Assembly (NCBI GenBank): GCA_050260515.1
Contig: JBLNCI010000048.1
Span: forward strand, 1 to 64,000
From: DATJIG01 sp050260515
Lineage (GTDB): Bacteria > Pseudomonadota > Alphaproteobacteria > SMXQ01
Direction: 5' to 3'
Length of the DNA: 64,000 bases
The position numbers and the translations under genes were made by a program. This document shows, piece by piece, positions 50,294 through 60,111 of this stretch (its first letter is position 1; each line of letters opens with the position of its first letter). Under the pieces are notes generated by a model. The model saw nothing but the letters and a program-made list of their open reading frames with translations, ran no database searches and was not told the origin of the DNA.

Positions 50294-51547
50294 TCAGCGC
50301 GCGAGCACGGTCGCCGTGCGTCGAAAGGCGAGCATGGCGAACGGCGCCACGGCCATCAATGCGGCGACCGCGCCCGTTGCCGGCAGGCCCGAGAACTCGA
50401 TCAACGGGCCGGTGACGAGCGCCGCCGCAACCGTGGCCGCCCCGGCGCAACTGTCGCTGACGCCGATGGCGCGGCCGCGCTGCTCGGTCGGGAACAGGTC
50501 GGCGACGAGCGCCGTCGCGGCGACATTCGCCGCGGCCCAGCCGAGGCCGACCAGGAACGTCCCGAGTGTCACGCTCCACAAGGCGCCGGTGAACGCCACC
50601 AGTGCCGCGCCGACCAGCGACACGGCGACGCCCGGGTACATCACCCGGCCGCGGCCGTAGCGGTCGGCCAACTTGCCGAGCGGAATCGTGAACGCGAACA
50701 TGCCCGCGGAGTGGAACATGTGCGACGTGGCGATGGCGACGAGCGAATGCCCGTGATGCGCCAGCACCAGCGAGGTCAGGACCATGACGATCGACATGTT
50801 GCCGGTGGCGGCGCAGTTCGCGACGATGGCGACGCGCGCCGGCGGGACCGCCCAGATCGCCGGCAGCCCGACGGCCGCCGACTTTCCGTGCGCCTTCCGC
50901 GGCGGCTCGACATACCCCGGATAATAGCGCGCCAGATTCATCCCGATCTCCTTCGGATCGGGACGGACGAAGGAGACGATCACCATGCCCGCGACGATCA
51001 GCACGGGAAGGAAGAACCACGGCAGGCCGAGAGGATCGATCCCGATCAGGGGCGCGACATGTCCCGACAGTTCGATGAGCAGCGGTCCGAGCACCAGCCC
51101 GACGATGGACCCGAGCGCGACATAGCCCAGCGCCTGGGCGCGCATGTGCGGCGGGAACATGTCCGTCGCGCCGACGCGCATCTGCTGCGCCGCGTTCATC
51201 CCCATGCCGAACGTCAGCAGCCCGGCGACGAAGACGACTATCGACTGCGCGTTCATCGCCATCCCGAGGATGAGCGTGCCGACGAGCGCCAGCGCCAGGC
51301 CGAGGTGAATGCCGGGCTTGCGGCCATACGCGTCGGTGACCTTTCCGATGGGATACGAAACGAGGAAGCGCGACAGCCCGATCAGCGCGACCGACAGGCC
51401 CGCGAGCCCCGACGATCCGGCGAGCCCGACGACCATCAGCGGCCCGAAACCATAGGCGAACTGCATCCCCGCCCCGGTGAAGCACTGGGACAGGGCGAAC
51501 AGGGCTGTATTGCGCTTGATCAGCGCGGGTATCTTGGTCGGCGTCAT
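50294..51547 (-). CDS. MFS transporter (12 TM)
   Basis: A 417-residue major facilitator. The loop 2-3 motif is seen in GKVTDAYGRKPG and its repeat in the second half in GKLADRYGRGRVM. The ATG at 51547 is preferred; an ATG at 51574 would add nine residues. Substrate unknown. It is divergent from another MFS gene (51696) and converges on the secreted-protein gene. Confidence 0.88.
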   Translation of the reverse strand: MTPTKIPALIKRNTALFALSQCFTGAGMQFAYGFGPLMVVGLAGSSGLAGLSVALIGLSRFLVSYPIGKVTDAYGRKPGIHLGLALALVGTLILGMAMNAQSIVVFVAGLLTFGMGMNAAQQMRVGATDMFPPHMRAQALGYVALGSIVGLVLGPLLIELSGHVAPLIGIDPLGLPWFFLPVLIVAGMVIVSFVRPDPKEIGMNLARYYPGYVEPPRKAHGKSAAVGLPAIWAVPPARVAIVANCAATGNMSIVMVLTSLVLAHHGHSLVAIATSHMFHSAGMFAFTIPLGKLADRYGRGRVMYPGVAVSLVGAALVAFTGALWSVTLGTFLVGLGWAAANVAATALVADLFPTEQRGRAIGVSDSCAGAATVAAALVTGPLIEFSGLPATGAVAALMAVAPFAMLAFRRTATVLAR

Positions 51548-51695
51548 GGTCACCTGAAACGGAACGCGGACCATAGACTCCGCCGGCCGGCCGGGCAACG
51601 TCCGGCGCGCGAGCGCCATCCCGTTCCGACAAGGTGCGGGTATACTCCGAGGATGCACGCCATCGATCCCGCAGTGGTTCCGTCGGTGAATTCCA

Positions 51696-52976
51696 GTGAG
51701 TGAGGCAGCCGTCGAGGGACAGGCCCGCCGCGACGACCGGCCGCCGCGCAGGAACGCCTTCCTCCAGGTCCTGCAGCATCGCAATTACCGCCTCTATGCG
51801 GGCGGCGACGCCGTGTCGCTGATCGGCAACTGGGTGCAGAAGGTCGCGATCGGCTGGCTGACGTGGCAGTTGACCGAATCCGGCACGTGGCTCGGGGTCG
51901 TGGCGTTCGCGGATCTGTTCCCCGCGATCGTGCTGAGTCCGATCGGCGGGGTCATCGCCGACCGCGGCGATCCCCGGCGGATGTCGCTGATCTCGCAATG
52001 GTTCGCGATGGCGCAGGCGCTCGTGCTGTTCGTCCTGACCTGGACCTCGCTGATCGACATCTGGGGTCTCGTCGTGCTCAGTCTGCTGCGCGGCAGCATC
52101 GCCGCGATCAATCAGCCCGCGCGCATGTCGCTGATGCCGAACCTGATCCCGCCCGAGGATCTGGCGAGCGCGATCGCGTTCAACTCGGTGATGGCCAACA
52201 TGGCGCGCTTCGTCGGCCCGGCGATCGCCGGCGTCGTCATCGCCACGGGAGGCGTGTCGGGTGCGTTCGCGATCAACGCCGCGAGCTATCTCCTGCTCCT
52301 GTACGCGCTGTGGGCCATCGACACCAAGGAAGCGGCGCCGCCGCATCACGCCCGTCGCGCCATGTGGACGCAGATCGCCGCCGGCTACCGCTACGTCTAC
52401 GAGCACCGCGGCATCGGCCCCCTGCTCCTGATCTACTCGGCGACCACGCTGCTCGTCCGTCCGGTCACCGAGTTGCTCCCGGGGTTCGCCGATCGCATCT
52501 TCGACATGGGCGCCCAGGGCCTCGCCTGGATGACGTCGGCCATGGGACTCGGCGCCATGGTCGGCGGCGCGACGATGGTGCGGCGCGCGAGCACCGAGCG
52601 GCTCGTGCGAGCCGCGGTCACCAGCCTCGCGGGCCTCAGCATCAGCATCGTCGCGTTCGCCCTCGTGCCCTCGTTCTGGGCTGCGCTGGCGCTGCTGTTC
52701 GCCTACGGCTTCACCAACACCGGCAGCAGCATTGGCACCCAGTCGCTCACCCAGGCCTCCGTCGACGATGCCTTCCGCGGCCGCGTGATGAGCCTCTACG
52801 GCGTGATCTTCCGCGGCGGTCCCGCGATCGGGGCGCTGATCATCGGCACGCTCGCCGACCGCTTCGGCCTGCAATGGCCCGTGGCCATCGCCGCCGCGCT
52901 CTGCCTGCTGGTCTCGGCGTGGGCGATGTCACGACGCCGCGCGCTGGTGCGTCACCTGACCAAGCCCGCGGCATGA
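51696..52976 (+). CDS. MFS transporter, DHA3/EntS-like
   Basis: A 426-residue major facilitator of the MFS_3 type. It has FRNYRLY-like QHRNYRLYAGGDAVSLIGNW at the start, GGVIADRGDPRRM, and the NSVMANMARFVGPAIAGVVI helix typical of enterobactin- or macrolide-exporter relatives. A GTG start at 51696 gives this typical N-terminus. No siderophore genes are near, so the substrate is open. Confidence 0.88.
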   Translation: MSEAAVEGQARRDDRPPRRNAFLQVLQHRNYRLYAGGDAVSLIGNWVQKVAIGWLTWQLTESGTWLGVVAFADLFPAIVLSPIGGVIADRGDPRRMSLISQWFAMAQALVLFVLTWTSLIDIWGLVVLSLLRGSIAAINQPARMSLMPNLIPPEDLASAIAFNSVMANMARFVGPAIAGVVIATGGVSGAFAINAASYLLLLYALWAIDTKEAAPPHHARRAMWTQIAAGYRYVYEHRGIGPLLLIYSATTLLVRPVTELLPGFADRIFDMGAQGLAWMTSAMGLGAMVGGATMVRRASTERLVRAAVTSLAGLSISIVAFALVPSFWAALALLFAYGFTNTGSSIGTQSLTQASVDDAFRGRVMSLYGVIFRGGPAIGALIIGTLADRFGLQWPVAIAAALCLLVSAWAMSRRRALVRHLTKPAA

Positions 52977-53058
52977 ACCGGCCACTCGCGAACGCCACGC
53001 GGCGGCGTTTATACTCGGCGCGAAAGAACGGATCGATCCGTCCACCTGGGAGGCAGCA

Positions 53059-54276
53059 GTGAACGCCACGCGTCTGGCCGTTTTGGGATTCCTCGCGTGC
53101 TCGGCCGTCGCCGGTTGCACGTCGACGCCGAACGAGCGCACCGATGTTGTCACCGTCGACCGGCTCGTCCGGCGCGTGTCCGATCTCCCCGCCAACACCG
53201 GCCAGCCGCTCGATCTTTTCGTTCGCGAGCGCGCCCCCGCGGCGGTTATAGCCGCAGGCAAGGCCGAGCCGGGCAAGGTCGCGCTGTTCGTCCACGGCGG
53301 CTACTCGCCGTCGACCCTCGCGTTCGATGTCCAGTACCGCGACTACAGTTGGATGGAGGCGCTGGCGAAGGCCGGTTACGACGTGTTCGCCATGGACATG
53401 ACCGGCTACGGACGATCGAGCCGGCCGATGATGGACGAGGCCTGCAACCTCAATCCGGCCCAGCAGAAATACCTGATCGGCAAGCCGCTCGCCGCCGAGT
53501 GCCAGCCCAGGTACCCGTACCAGCTCGTCTCGAGCGATACCGAGACCGCCGATATCGACGCCGTGGTCGATTCGATCCGCAAGCTGCGCGGCGTCGACAA
53601 GATCGCCCTGATCGGCTGGTCGGGCGGTGGAATCCGCACCGGCACGTACACCGTGCGGCACCCCGACAAGGTCGACAAGCTCATCATCCAGGCGTCGTCC
53701 AACTACAGCCGCAGCAATCCGGACGCGAAGCCGACCCTGCCCCGCGCCGGGTTCCCGATGACGATCCAGTTCCGCGACGTTGGCGAAGGCCGGCGCTGGC
53801 TCGGCACCCAGAAGTGCGACGGCATGATCGAGCCCGGCATGCCCGACATGATCTGGAAGATGAACATCGACGCCGATCCCATCGGCGCCACCTGGGGTAC
53901 CGGCGGCCTGCGCGCGCCGACCCGCACCTACTGGGGCTGGAACGCGAACTCGGCGAAGAAGATCACCGTGCCGACCCTGATCATGGTCGGCGAGGAGGAC
54001 GACCTCCGGACGTCGAACGCGCAGTTGTTCGAGGATCTCGGCTCGTCGCAGAAGGCGTTCCTCGCCATCGCCTGCGCCACGCATTTCGCGGTGTGGGAAG
54101 CCCAGCACCGGGTGCTGCAGCGCGCCTCGCTGGAATGGCTGCGGTCGACGACGCTCAACGGTCAGCGCACGGGAACCTTCCGCGCCGACGAGGGCGGCCG
54201 CATCGGCCCGGCGCCGCTGCCAGCGATGACGGCCAGAGCCGATGCGGCTACAGGCCGTACAGCGCCCGCGGATTGA
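53059..54276 (+). CDS. lipoprotein alpha/beta hydrolase
   Basis: A 405-residue hydrolase with a lipobox (AVAGC, Cys20), so it should be anchored in the envelope. Oxyanion-side motif is FVHGGYS, the nucleophile elbow is GWSGGG (Ser188), and a late His (ATHFAVWE) completes a likely triad. It may be an esterase acting on imported aromatic esters, given the catabolic operon next to it, but this is inference. GGGAGG precedes the GTG start at 53059. Its 3' end overlaps the convergent amidohydrolase gene by 29 nt. Confidence 0.83.
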   Translation: MNATRLAVLGFLACSAVAGCTSTPNERTDVVTVDRLVRRVSDLPANTGQPLDLFVRERAPAAVIAAGKAEPGKVALFVHGGYSPSTLAFDVQYRDYSWMEALAKAGYDVFAMDMTGYGRSSRPMMDEACNLNPAQQKYLIGKPLAAECQPRYPYQLVSSDTETADIDAVVDSIRKLRGVDKIALIGWSGGGIRTGTYTVRHPDKVDKLIIQASSNYSRSNPDAKPTLPRAGFPMTIQFRDVGEGRRWLGTQKCDGMIEPGMPDMIWKMNIDADPIGATWGTGGLRAPTRTYWGWNANSAKKITVPTLIMVGEEDDLRTSNAQLFEDLGSSQKAFLAIACATHFAVWEAQHRVLQRASLEWLRSTTLNGQRTGTFRADEGGRIGPAPLPAMTARADAATGRTAPAD

Positions 54277-55294
54277 GGTCGACGATTTTCTGACGCTGCT
54301 CCGGCGAGATGTCGTTGCGCTTCTGGATCAGCGTGAACGCGTTGATCTCGGCCGACGGATCGTGGTGGCCGTAGTCGGTCCCGAGCATCAGCGCGTCGTC
54401 GCCCGCGTACTTCAGGATGTACGGGATGTCGTCGGTGACCTCGCAGGCGACGTACATGTTGTTGGCCTTGAGCACGTTCTCCGGCATGCGCCGGCCGAGC
54501 CGCAGGAAGCGGTAGCGGAGATCGTGGCAGACGTACGGCACCCACTGGGCCGACACCTCGACGAAGCCCCAGCGCACGTCGGGGAACTGCGACGGCACGT
54601 TTTTCTCCAGCAGCGAGTGGAAAGCGCCGACCACCGCCAGCTTGAACTTGGTGAACGTCGTGTCCTCGGTGAAGAAGTCGTGATGCACGATCGAGTTGTT
54701 TCCGGAGTGGAAGCACACCGGCATGTCGAGCTCGGACGCAAGCTCGTAGAGCGGGAAGAAATACGGGTCGGCGACGTTGCGGTCCCACTCGAGGCCGCGC
54801 ATGAAGATGCCGCAAGCACCGTGCTCCTTGCAGAACACCAGCTCGTCGCGCAGCTTGTCGGGGCTGAGCAGCGGCGGCATCGCCACCCAGCGCAGACGCC
54901 GCGGCGCATGGGCGTTGAGCCCCGCGAGCCAGCGGTTGTAGGCGCGCACCAGCGCCAGCTCGGCGCCGCGCGTCCGCACCGCGGGGCGCAGGAACACCGT
55001 CGGATACAGCACCTGGACGTCGATGCCGAGCTCGTTCATGTGCGCGAGCCGCGCCTCGACGTCGCGCATCTCGCGCGATTCGACGGTGGTGTCGGAGCCC
55101 ACGTTCTTGTCCTTGGCGTGAGTCCGGTTGTCCATGATCCAGTACTCGAGCGCCCGCCGCCCCTCGTTGCTCTTGACCTCGCCGCCCCAGGTCTGGGTGA
55201 CGAGGATCGGCGTGTACTTGCGGTCGCCCTCGCCGACGTGCTCCCAGGTCAGCGGCGATTCGATCACGTGCGCGTCGGCGTCGATAAAACCCAC
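54248..55294 (-). CDS. amidohydrolase of the ACMSD / OH-aryl decarboxylase family
   Basis: A 348-residue amidohydrolase-2 family TIM-barrel protein. It shows FIDADAHVIES at the start, PVCFHSGNN in the middle and the metal-Asp motif LMLGTDYGHHDP. Relatives include aminocarboxymuconate-semialdehyde, gamma-resorcylate and 5-carboxyvanillate decarboxylases, as well as hydrolases. It is last in the putative Rieske operon, 36 nt after the Bug protein gene. Decarboxylation of an aromatic acid made by the Rieske oxygenases would fit. Confidence 0.85.
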   Translation of the reverse strand: MGFIDADAHVIESPLTWEHVGEGDRKYTPILVTQTWGGEVKSNEGRRALEYWIMDNRTHAKDKNVGSDTTVESREMRDVEARLAHMNELGIDVQVLYPTVFLRPAVRTRGAELALVRAYNRWLAGLNAHAPRRLRWVAMPPLLSPDKLRDELVFCKEHGACGIFMRGLEWDRNVADPYFFPLYELASELDMPVCFHSGNNSIVHHDFFTEDTTFTKFKLAVVGAFHSLLEKNVPSQFPDVRWGFVEVSAQWVPYVCHDLRYRFLRLGRRMPENVLKANNMYVACEVTDDIPYILKYAGDDALMLGTDYGHHDPSAEINAFTLIQKRNDISPEQRQKIVDLNPRALYGL

Positions 55295-55330
55295 GGTGCT
55301 CTCCCTGACAATGCGCTGTTATGTCCCGCG

Positions 55331-56389
55331 TCAGCGGTCCGGACGGTCCGACCGCAGCACGTCCCGGACCCGGTCGGCGCTCGCCGCCGGCGTCGCGTAG
55401 ACCTTCGCCACCAGCGCCTGCACGTCCTCGCCCGAGACGAAGCCGAGGTCGAGGCCGCTGCGCTTCGCGTCGGCGATCATCGCCGGATCCTTGATCGTCC
55501 GCTCGAAGGCCGTTCGCAACGCGGCCAGGCGGTCGCCGGGGACATCGGGGCCGACGAAGTACGGCCGCGCCATCTCGTTCTTCACCAGGATCAGGGACAA
55601 CGTCTCGCGGTCCTCGGGCGTCCTCGTCTTGTCGAGCAGCATTGGGACGTCGGGCAGCTCCGGCAGCGGACTCAATCCCATCTGCACGAGGAACCGCAGC
55701 TTGCCGTCGCGAACGAGATCGGCCGAGCGCGACGTGAGGCTCGTGTAGGGCATGCCTGCGAGGCCGTCGAGCTCGCGCGCCTGCACCGCGAGCATGAGGT
55801 TCGACGAGCTGCCCGGATAGCCGTTGAACAGGGTGATCTTGGCCTTGAACATCCGGATCAGCAGCACGGCCATGATGCTGTTGTCGGTGTTGGTCTCGTT
55901 CGCGCCCATGCGAACCGGCGTCGTCAGCAGGTCCTCGAACGTCTTGACCGGCACCTCGTGCCAGACGAACGGCACGATGATGTCCTTCGACGCGTTGCCG
56001 ACCCAGCCGAACTTCGTGGCGTCGAACCGCGCGGTCTTGCCGTCCGGCGACAGCAGCTTGAACACCGGCTCGAACGCCACGCCGGTCTGCGGCGCGCCGA
56101 CGATGGTACCGTCGCGCGGCGCCACGTTCGCGACGTGGTTCACCATGTTCAGGCTGCCCGCGCCGGGCATGTTCTGGATCACGACGTTCGGCTCGCCCGG
56201 GATGTAACGCCCGAAATGGCGCCCGACCAGCCGGGCGTAGGCGTCGTATCCGCCGCCGGCGGCCGAGCCGACCGTGATCGTCACCGGATGCGATTTGTAG
56301 AACTCGGCCGGCGTCTCCGCCCATGCGGGAACGCCGGCGACAGACGCTAACAACGCGGTAAGCAGGCACGCACGCTTCAACGAAGCCAT
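55331..56389 (-). CDS. Bug/TctC-family tripartite tricarboxylate transporter receptor
   Basis: A 352-residue periplasmic solute-binding protein. A signal peptide ends in PAWA, then comes VTITVGSAAGGGYDAYARLV and the family loop NMPGAGSLNMVNHV. Bug proteins bind carboxylates, often aromatic ones, and usually work with TctA/TctB; none is in the window. The ATG at 56389 is chosen because it begins the signal peptide. Confidence 0.9.
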   Translation of the reverse strand: MASLKRACLLTALLASVAGVPAWAETPAEFYKSHPVTITVGSAAGGGYDAYARLVGRHFGRYIPGEPNVVIQNMPGAGSLNMVNHVANVAPRDGTIVGAPQTGVAFEPVFKLLSPDGKTARFDATKFGWVGNASKDIIVPFVWHEVPVKTFEDLLTTPVRMGANETNTDNSIMAVLLIRMFKAKITLFNGYPGSSSNLMLAVQARELDGLAGMPYTSLTSRSADLVRDGKLRFLVQMGLSPLPELPDVPMLLDKTRTPEDRETLSLILVKNEMARPYFVGPDVPGDRLAALRTAFERTIKDPAMIADAKRSGLDLGFVSGEDVQALVAKVYATPAASADRVRDVLRSDRPDR

Positions 56390-56521
56390 CGCGTCACCCT
56401 GTTTCAGAGCCGTCGTCCTGTGTTCATCATTCAAACACAGGCAGCGGGCCGCGTGCCACGGGATTCGCCGTGGCTGCGTGCGACCGGCGCGTTTCACAAA
56501 GTCCGTGGATTGCGCGTACAG

Positions 56522-57673
56522 CTAGTCGCCGGCGGTCGCGGTGCCATCCCAATAGGGATTGAGCACGTTGAACATCGCCGTGATGTCGTCGTCGAGCTGC
56601 TCGGGATTGCGGAACGCGATCCGCTTGCCCGCGACCATCTCGGGGAACGGCATGAAGCCGAGCTTCTGGAGGTCCTGATGCACCGGCGGCGAGCCTTCGG
56701 CCACGTACTGGAAGATCTGCCCTTCCCGGCTCAGCAGCCAGTTGAGGAACAGCCGGCTCGCGTTCATGTCGGGATTGCCCTTGAGGATGCCGACGGTCGA
56801 CGCCGACACCGGCACGATGTCCGGGCAGTGCCACGCGACCGGCGCGCCGCGGCCCATCTGCTCCTTGACCTGATACTCCGCGGACGCAAGCGAGGCGTTG
56901 AACTCGCCGGCGATCACCAGCTTCACCAGCGCGTTGGCGCCCTCCTTGCGCTTCTGCGGCTTCACGATCTCGAACAGCTTTTTCACGTAGTCGCTCGCCC
57001 ACGCCTCGCCCTTGGCACCCCACAGGGGCAGCAGCCACGACGAGACGCCGCGCCACAGCGCCAGCTTGTGGTCCCTCAGCTTGGGCGTGGTGATGAGGTC
57101 GTCCCACGTCTTCGGCATCTCGTCCGCGGAGATACGCGTCGGGTTGTAGGACATGCACCAGTATCGGATGCGCACGCTCGCCCAGAGATCGTCGCGCCCG
57201 CGCATGGCGTCGGGGATGTTCCTGATGTTGGGGAGAATTCCGAGGTCGGCGAGCGCGTCCAACTGCCGGAACTGCTTCACCGAGCTGTCGATTCCAGTGA
57301 CGACGTCGGCGATGTAGCGGCCCTCGCCGAAGGCGATCAACGCCCCTTGCACGCGCGTGACGTTGCTTCCGCGCGTGTAGTTGATCTTGATGAACGGATA
57401 CCGCTCGGTGAACGGCTTCGACAGGGCGGCGAAGACCTTGGGCTCCCAGCTACCGTTGATCTTGAGCGCGCCTTCGCGGCGAGCGCCTTCGAGCCACGTC
57501 CGAGGGACGACCTGCTCGTCCTCCCAACGATCCGTGACCTCGGGCCCGAGCTTGAGGTCAGCGATGATCCTGGCCGCCGACGGCGGCATATCCGCGCATG
57601 CGACCTTTGCGGCCGCGCAGACGCTCGCGGCCGCCAACGCGGCGACAATCACCTTGGGCGCGATGCTACGCAC
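56522..57673 (-). CDS. ABC-type periplasmic solute-binding protein (iron/putrescine-like fold)
   Basis: A 383-residue extracellular solute-binding protein. A signal sequence (AALAAASVCAAAKVACA) is followed by TWLEGARREGALKINGSWEP and a type II binding-protein pattern (GRYIADVVTGIDSS, SRLFLNWLLSREGQ). A GTG at 57673, overlapping the Rieske stop by 8 nt, is used because it starts the signal peptide. No ABC permease or ATPase gene is near. It is unrelated in family to the Bug protein next to it. Confidence 0.83.
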   Translation of the reverse strand: MRSIAPKVIVAALAAASVCAAAKVACADMPPSAARIIADLKLGPEVTDRWEDEQVVPRTWLEGARREGALKINGSWEPKVFAALSKPFTERYPFIKINYTRGSNVTRVQGALIAFGEGRYIADVVTGIDSSVKQFRQLDALADLGILPNIRNIPDAMRGRDDLWASVRIRYWCMSYNPTRISADEMPKTWDDLITTPKLRDHKLALWRGVSSWLLPLWGAKGEAWASDYVKKLFEIVKPQKRKEGANALVKLVIAGEFNASLASAEYQVKEQMGRGAPVAWHCPDIVPVSASTVGILKGNPDMNASRLFLNWLLSREGQIFQYVAEGSPPVHQDLQKLGFMPFPEMVAGKRIAFRNPEQLDDDITAMFNVLNPYWDGTATAGD

Positions 57674-58799
57674 CGATGATCGCCGGCGCCTCGTTGACGC
57701 CGTCGGAGAAATTCTTCCCCGCATCGAAGCGGATGATGGTGTTTTCGTCTGGATCGCGGATCACGCCGAAGGGGTCGCGTCCATCGGCCACCGCCTTGAT
57801 CGAATCTCGCAGGATCCGCCTCAGCATGACGATGCCCTCGTCCGAGGTGCCGAGATATTCGCGCGACCGATCGGCGATCGGGCCCTGGCTTTCCTGGGCG
57901 ATGCGGTCCTGCTCGTGCGACGGAATGCGCCACCAACCATCGTCGACGGCATCGTAGACCATGCGCTCGCACGGCTCGTGCCCCTTGGTCTTGAGCGTGT
58001 ACGGCCCCTCCTTCGCGAACACGACGGAGACGAAGAACGTCATCGTCGTCACGTCGTCGACCGGCACGCGGAGGTTGAGGTAGTGGCGCGGCTCGTCGCC
58101 CTTACGTGCGGCGAGGCGCCGGGTGTGCGACGGGAATATCTGGTGCGTCACGTTCACGAGCGAATCGGGATACTGCTGCTCGGTTCGGCAGCCGTACCGG
58201 GTTTTTTCCCACAGGATGTTCGCGCGCTTGAGCGCGATCTGCGGATATCCCGGCGCGTGCAGCGACATCAGGTGATGCGGGTCGTAGCCGTTCTCGGCGC
58301 GCTGCAGCCAGTTGCAGTGCTCCTCCTTCGAGTAGACGACCCTGTGACAATCCTCGCGGAACAGCAGGTCGTATTTCGGCAGCAGCGGCGCCGGCGTCGG
58401 ACCGATATAGGCGAACACCAGCCCGCCGGCTTCCTGGGCCAGGTACGCGGTCTGGCGGACCTCGTCCTTGAGCGGCGTGCCTTCGGGCTCGCACGGCAGG
58501 TCGAGACAGCGTCCGGCACGGTCGAACTTCCAGCCGTGGTAGCAGCAGCGGATGCCGTCCGCCTCGACGCGGCCGAGCTCGAGCGATGCGCCGCGATGCG
58601 GGCAGCGGCGGTCGAGGATTCCGATGGCTCCGCCAGCGTCCCGAAACAGCACCAGGTCCTCGCCCAGCAGGCGCACGGGCACCGGCTTGTTCGTGACCTG
58701 CTGCGAGAACCACACCGGCCACCAGTAGCGGCGCAGCATTTCCCCGGCGGGCGTTCCCTTGCCGACACGGGTCAGTGTCTCATTGTCATCCGGCGTCAT
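57666..58799 (-). CDS. Rieske non-haem iron oxygenase alpha subunit 1
   Basis: A 377-residue oxygenase of the phthalate-dioxygenase/vanillate-demethylase type. The Rieske [2Fe-2S] ligands are CPH at 66-68 and CCYH at 85-88. The mononuclear iron site is Asp173, His176 and His181 (GYDPHHLMSLH), linked to an AEN triplet. It should hydroxylate or demethylate an aromatic compound using electrons from a reductase that is not in the window. It starts 15 nt after the stop of its paralogue. Confidence 0.92.
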   Translation of the reverse strand: MTPDDNETLTRVGKGTPAGEMLRRYWWPVWFSQQVTNKPVPVRLLGEDLVLFRDAGGAIGILDRRCPHRGASLELGRVEADGIRCCYHGWKFDRAGRCLDLPCEPEGTPLKDEVRQTAYLAQEAGGLVFAYIGPTPAPLLPKYDLLFREDCHRVVYSKEEHCNWLQRAENGYDPHHLMSLHAPGYPQIALKRANILWEKTRYGCRTEQQYPDSLVNVTHQIFPSHTRRLAARKGDEPRHYLNLRVPVDDVTTMTFFVSVVFAKEGPYTLKTKGHEPCERMVYDAVDDGWWRIPSHEQDRIAQESQGPIADRSREYLGTSDEGIVMLRRILRDSIKAVADGRDPFGVIRDPDENTIIRFDAGKNFSDGVNEAPAIIGA

Positions 58800-58814
58800 T
58801 GCTCCCCCTGTTCG

Positions 58815-59927
58815 CTACGCGGTGATCGCGACGCCATCGCGGGCTTTCATCGCGTCGAAGGCGATCAATTCCCGCTGCTCGCCTCGGACAAGTCCCGGCG
58901 GGTCCTCGCCGCGCTCGACCGTGTCAATGGCATCGAACAGCATCCTCCGGAACAGGATGACCCCACGGTCGGACGTGCCGAGGATCTCGCGAGTCCGGTC
59001 GGCGATGAGTCCCTGACTTTCCTGCGCGGCGCGGTCCTGCTCCCGCGAGGCCAGTCCCCACCAGCCGTCCTCGACACGCTCGTAGACCCCGCGGGGGTGC
59101 GACACGAGTCCTTCGGTGCTGAGATCACCGCCGCCGCCGCGGCATTCGCGGGCACGGATGACGAAGGTCCGGGTCGAAACGTCGTCGACCGGCACACGAA
59201 ACCGCATGATGTGGCTCGGCTGATCGTTCACGCGCGCCCCGAAGTAGCGGCTGTTCGACGGAAACAGGAAGTGCGAGACCTTGGTTTGGCGCTTCGGGAC
59301 GTCGAACGCCGCGCGCACGCCGTACCAGGTCGATTCCCACTTCACGTTCGGGCGCTGCAGCGCGATTTCCGGGTAGACGCTCGCGTGCAGCACCGTCGAG
59401 TGCATCTGGTCGACGGCGTTCTCGGCCCGCTGCACCCAGTTGCAGTGCTCGTGAAACGCGTTCACCTTCCGGGTGAGATCGGTTCGGAACAGGAGATCGT
59501 AGCGCGGGAACTCGGGCGCCGGCGACGGACCGAGATAGGCGAAGACGAGGCCGGACACCTCGCGTGTCGGATAGGCACCGAGCATCACCTCGTTCCGGAG
59601 CGGCGAGCCTGGGGGCTCCGCCGGCATGTCGACGCAGCGCCCTGCCGCGTCGAACTTCCATCCGTGGTAGCAGCAACGTATGCCGTCGGCCTCGATCCGA
59701 CCGAGCGCCAGCGACGCGCCGCGGTGCGGACAGGCGCTGTCGACCAGCGCGGTGCGGCCGTCAGGCTGCCGGAACAGGACCAGGTCCTCACCGAGCAGGC
59801 GCACCGGCACGGGTGCGTTCGTCAGCAGCTCCGTGAACCACACCGGCCACCAGTACCGGCGCAGCATCTCGCCAGCCGGCGTCCCCTTCGAGACGCGCGT
59901 GATCCGCTCGTTTTCCTCAGGTGTCAT
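58815..59927 (-). CDS. Rieske non-haem iron oxygenase alpha subunit 2
   Basis: A 370-residue paralogue of the product at 57666, with identical spacing of key residues: C66/H68, C85/H88 and Asp173/His176/His181 (VDQMHSTVLH). The N-terminal 50 residues are almost the same (KGTPAGEMLRRYWWPVW). The C-terminal catalytic domains differ, so substrates probably differ or the two act in sequence. First gene of the operon; 184 bp of non-coding DNA precede it. Confidence 0.92.
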   Translation of the reverse strand: MTPEENERITRVSKGTPAGEMLRRYWWPVWFTELLTNAPVPVRLLGEDLVLFRQPDGRTALVDSACPHRGASLALGRIEADGIRCCYHGWKFDAAGRCVDMPAEPPGSPLRNEVMLGAYPTREVSGLVFAYLGPSPAPEFPRYDLLFRTDLTRKVNAFHEHCNWVQRAENAVDQMHSTVLHASVYPEIALQRPNVKWESTWYGVRAAFDVPKRQTKVSHFLFPSNSRYFGARVNDQPSHIMRFRVPVDDVSTRTFVIRARECRGGGGDLSTEGLVSHPRGVYERVEDGWWGLASREQDRAAQESQGLIADRTREILGTSDRGVILFRRMLFDAIDTVERGEDPPGLVRGEQRELIAFDAMKARDGVAITA

Positions 59928-60111
59928 CGCCCCGGCTCCCTGCAGGCGGCCCCGGCCTTTTTTGCTGTTCGGCCGCGCACCGAATTATCCAACGAGCCGC
60001 CGCCGTGGGCCAGGCTAATTCTGGCACCCTCGGGACCACCCCGGAACGATGTGAAACACCGGTGCGATACCGCACCGACAGCATCCAGTCGGCAGCGCGC
60101 AGTCGCGAGCC

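Noticed and set aside
54248..54276. 29-nt overlap of convergent genes as a sign of a wrong gene end
   Set aside because: Both C-termini read naturally to their stops and convergent overlaps of this size are ordinary; no change to either gene is needed.
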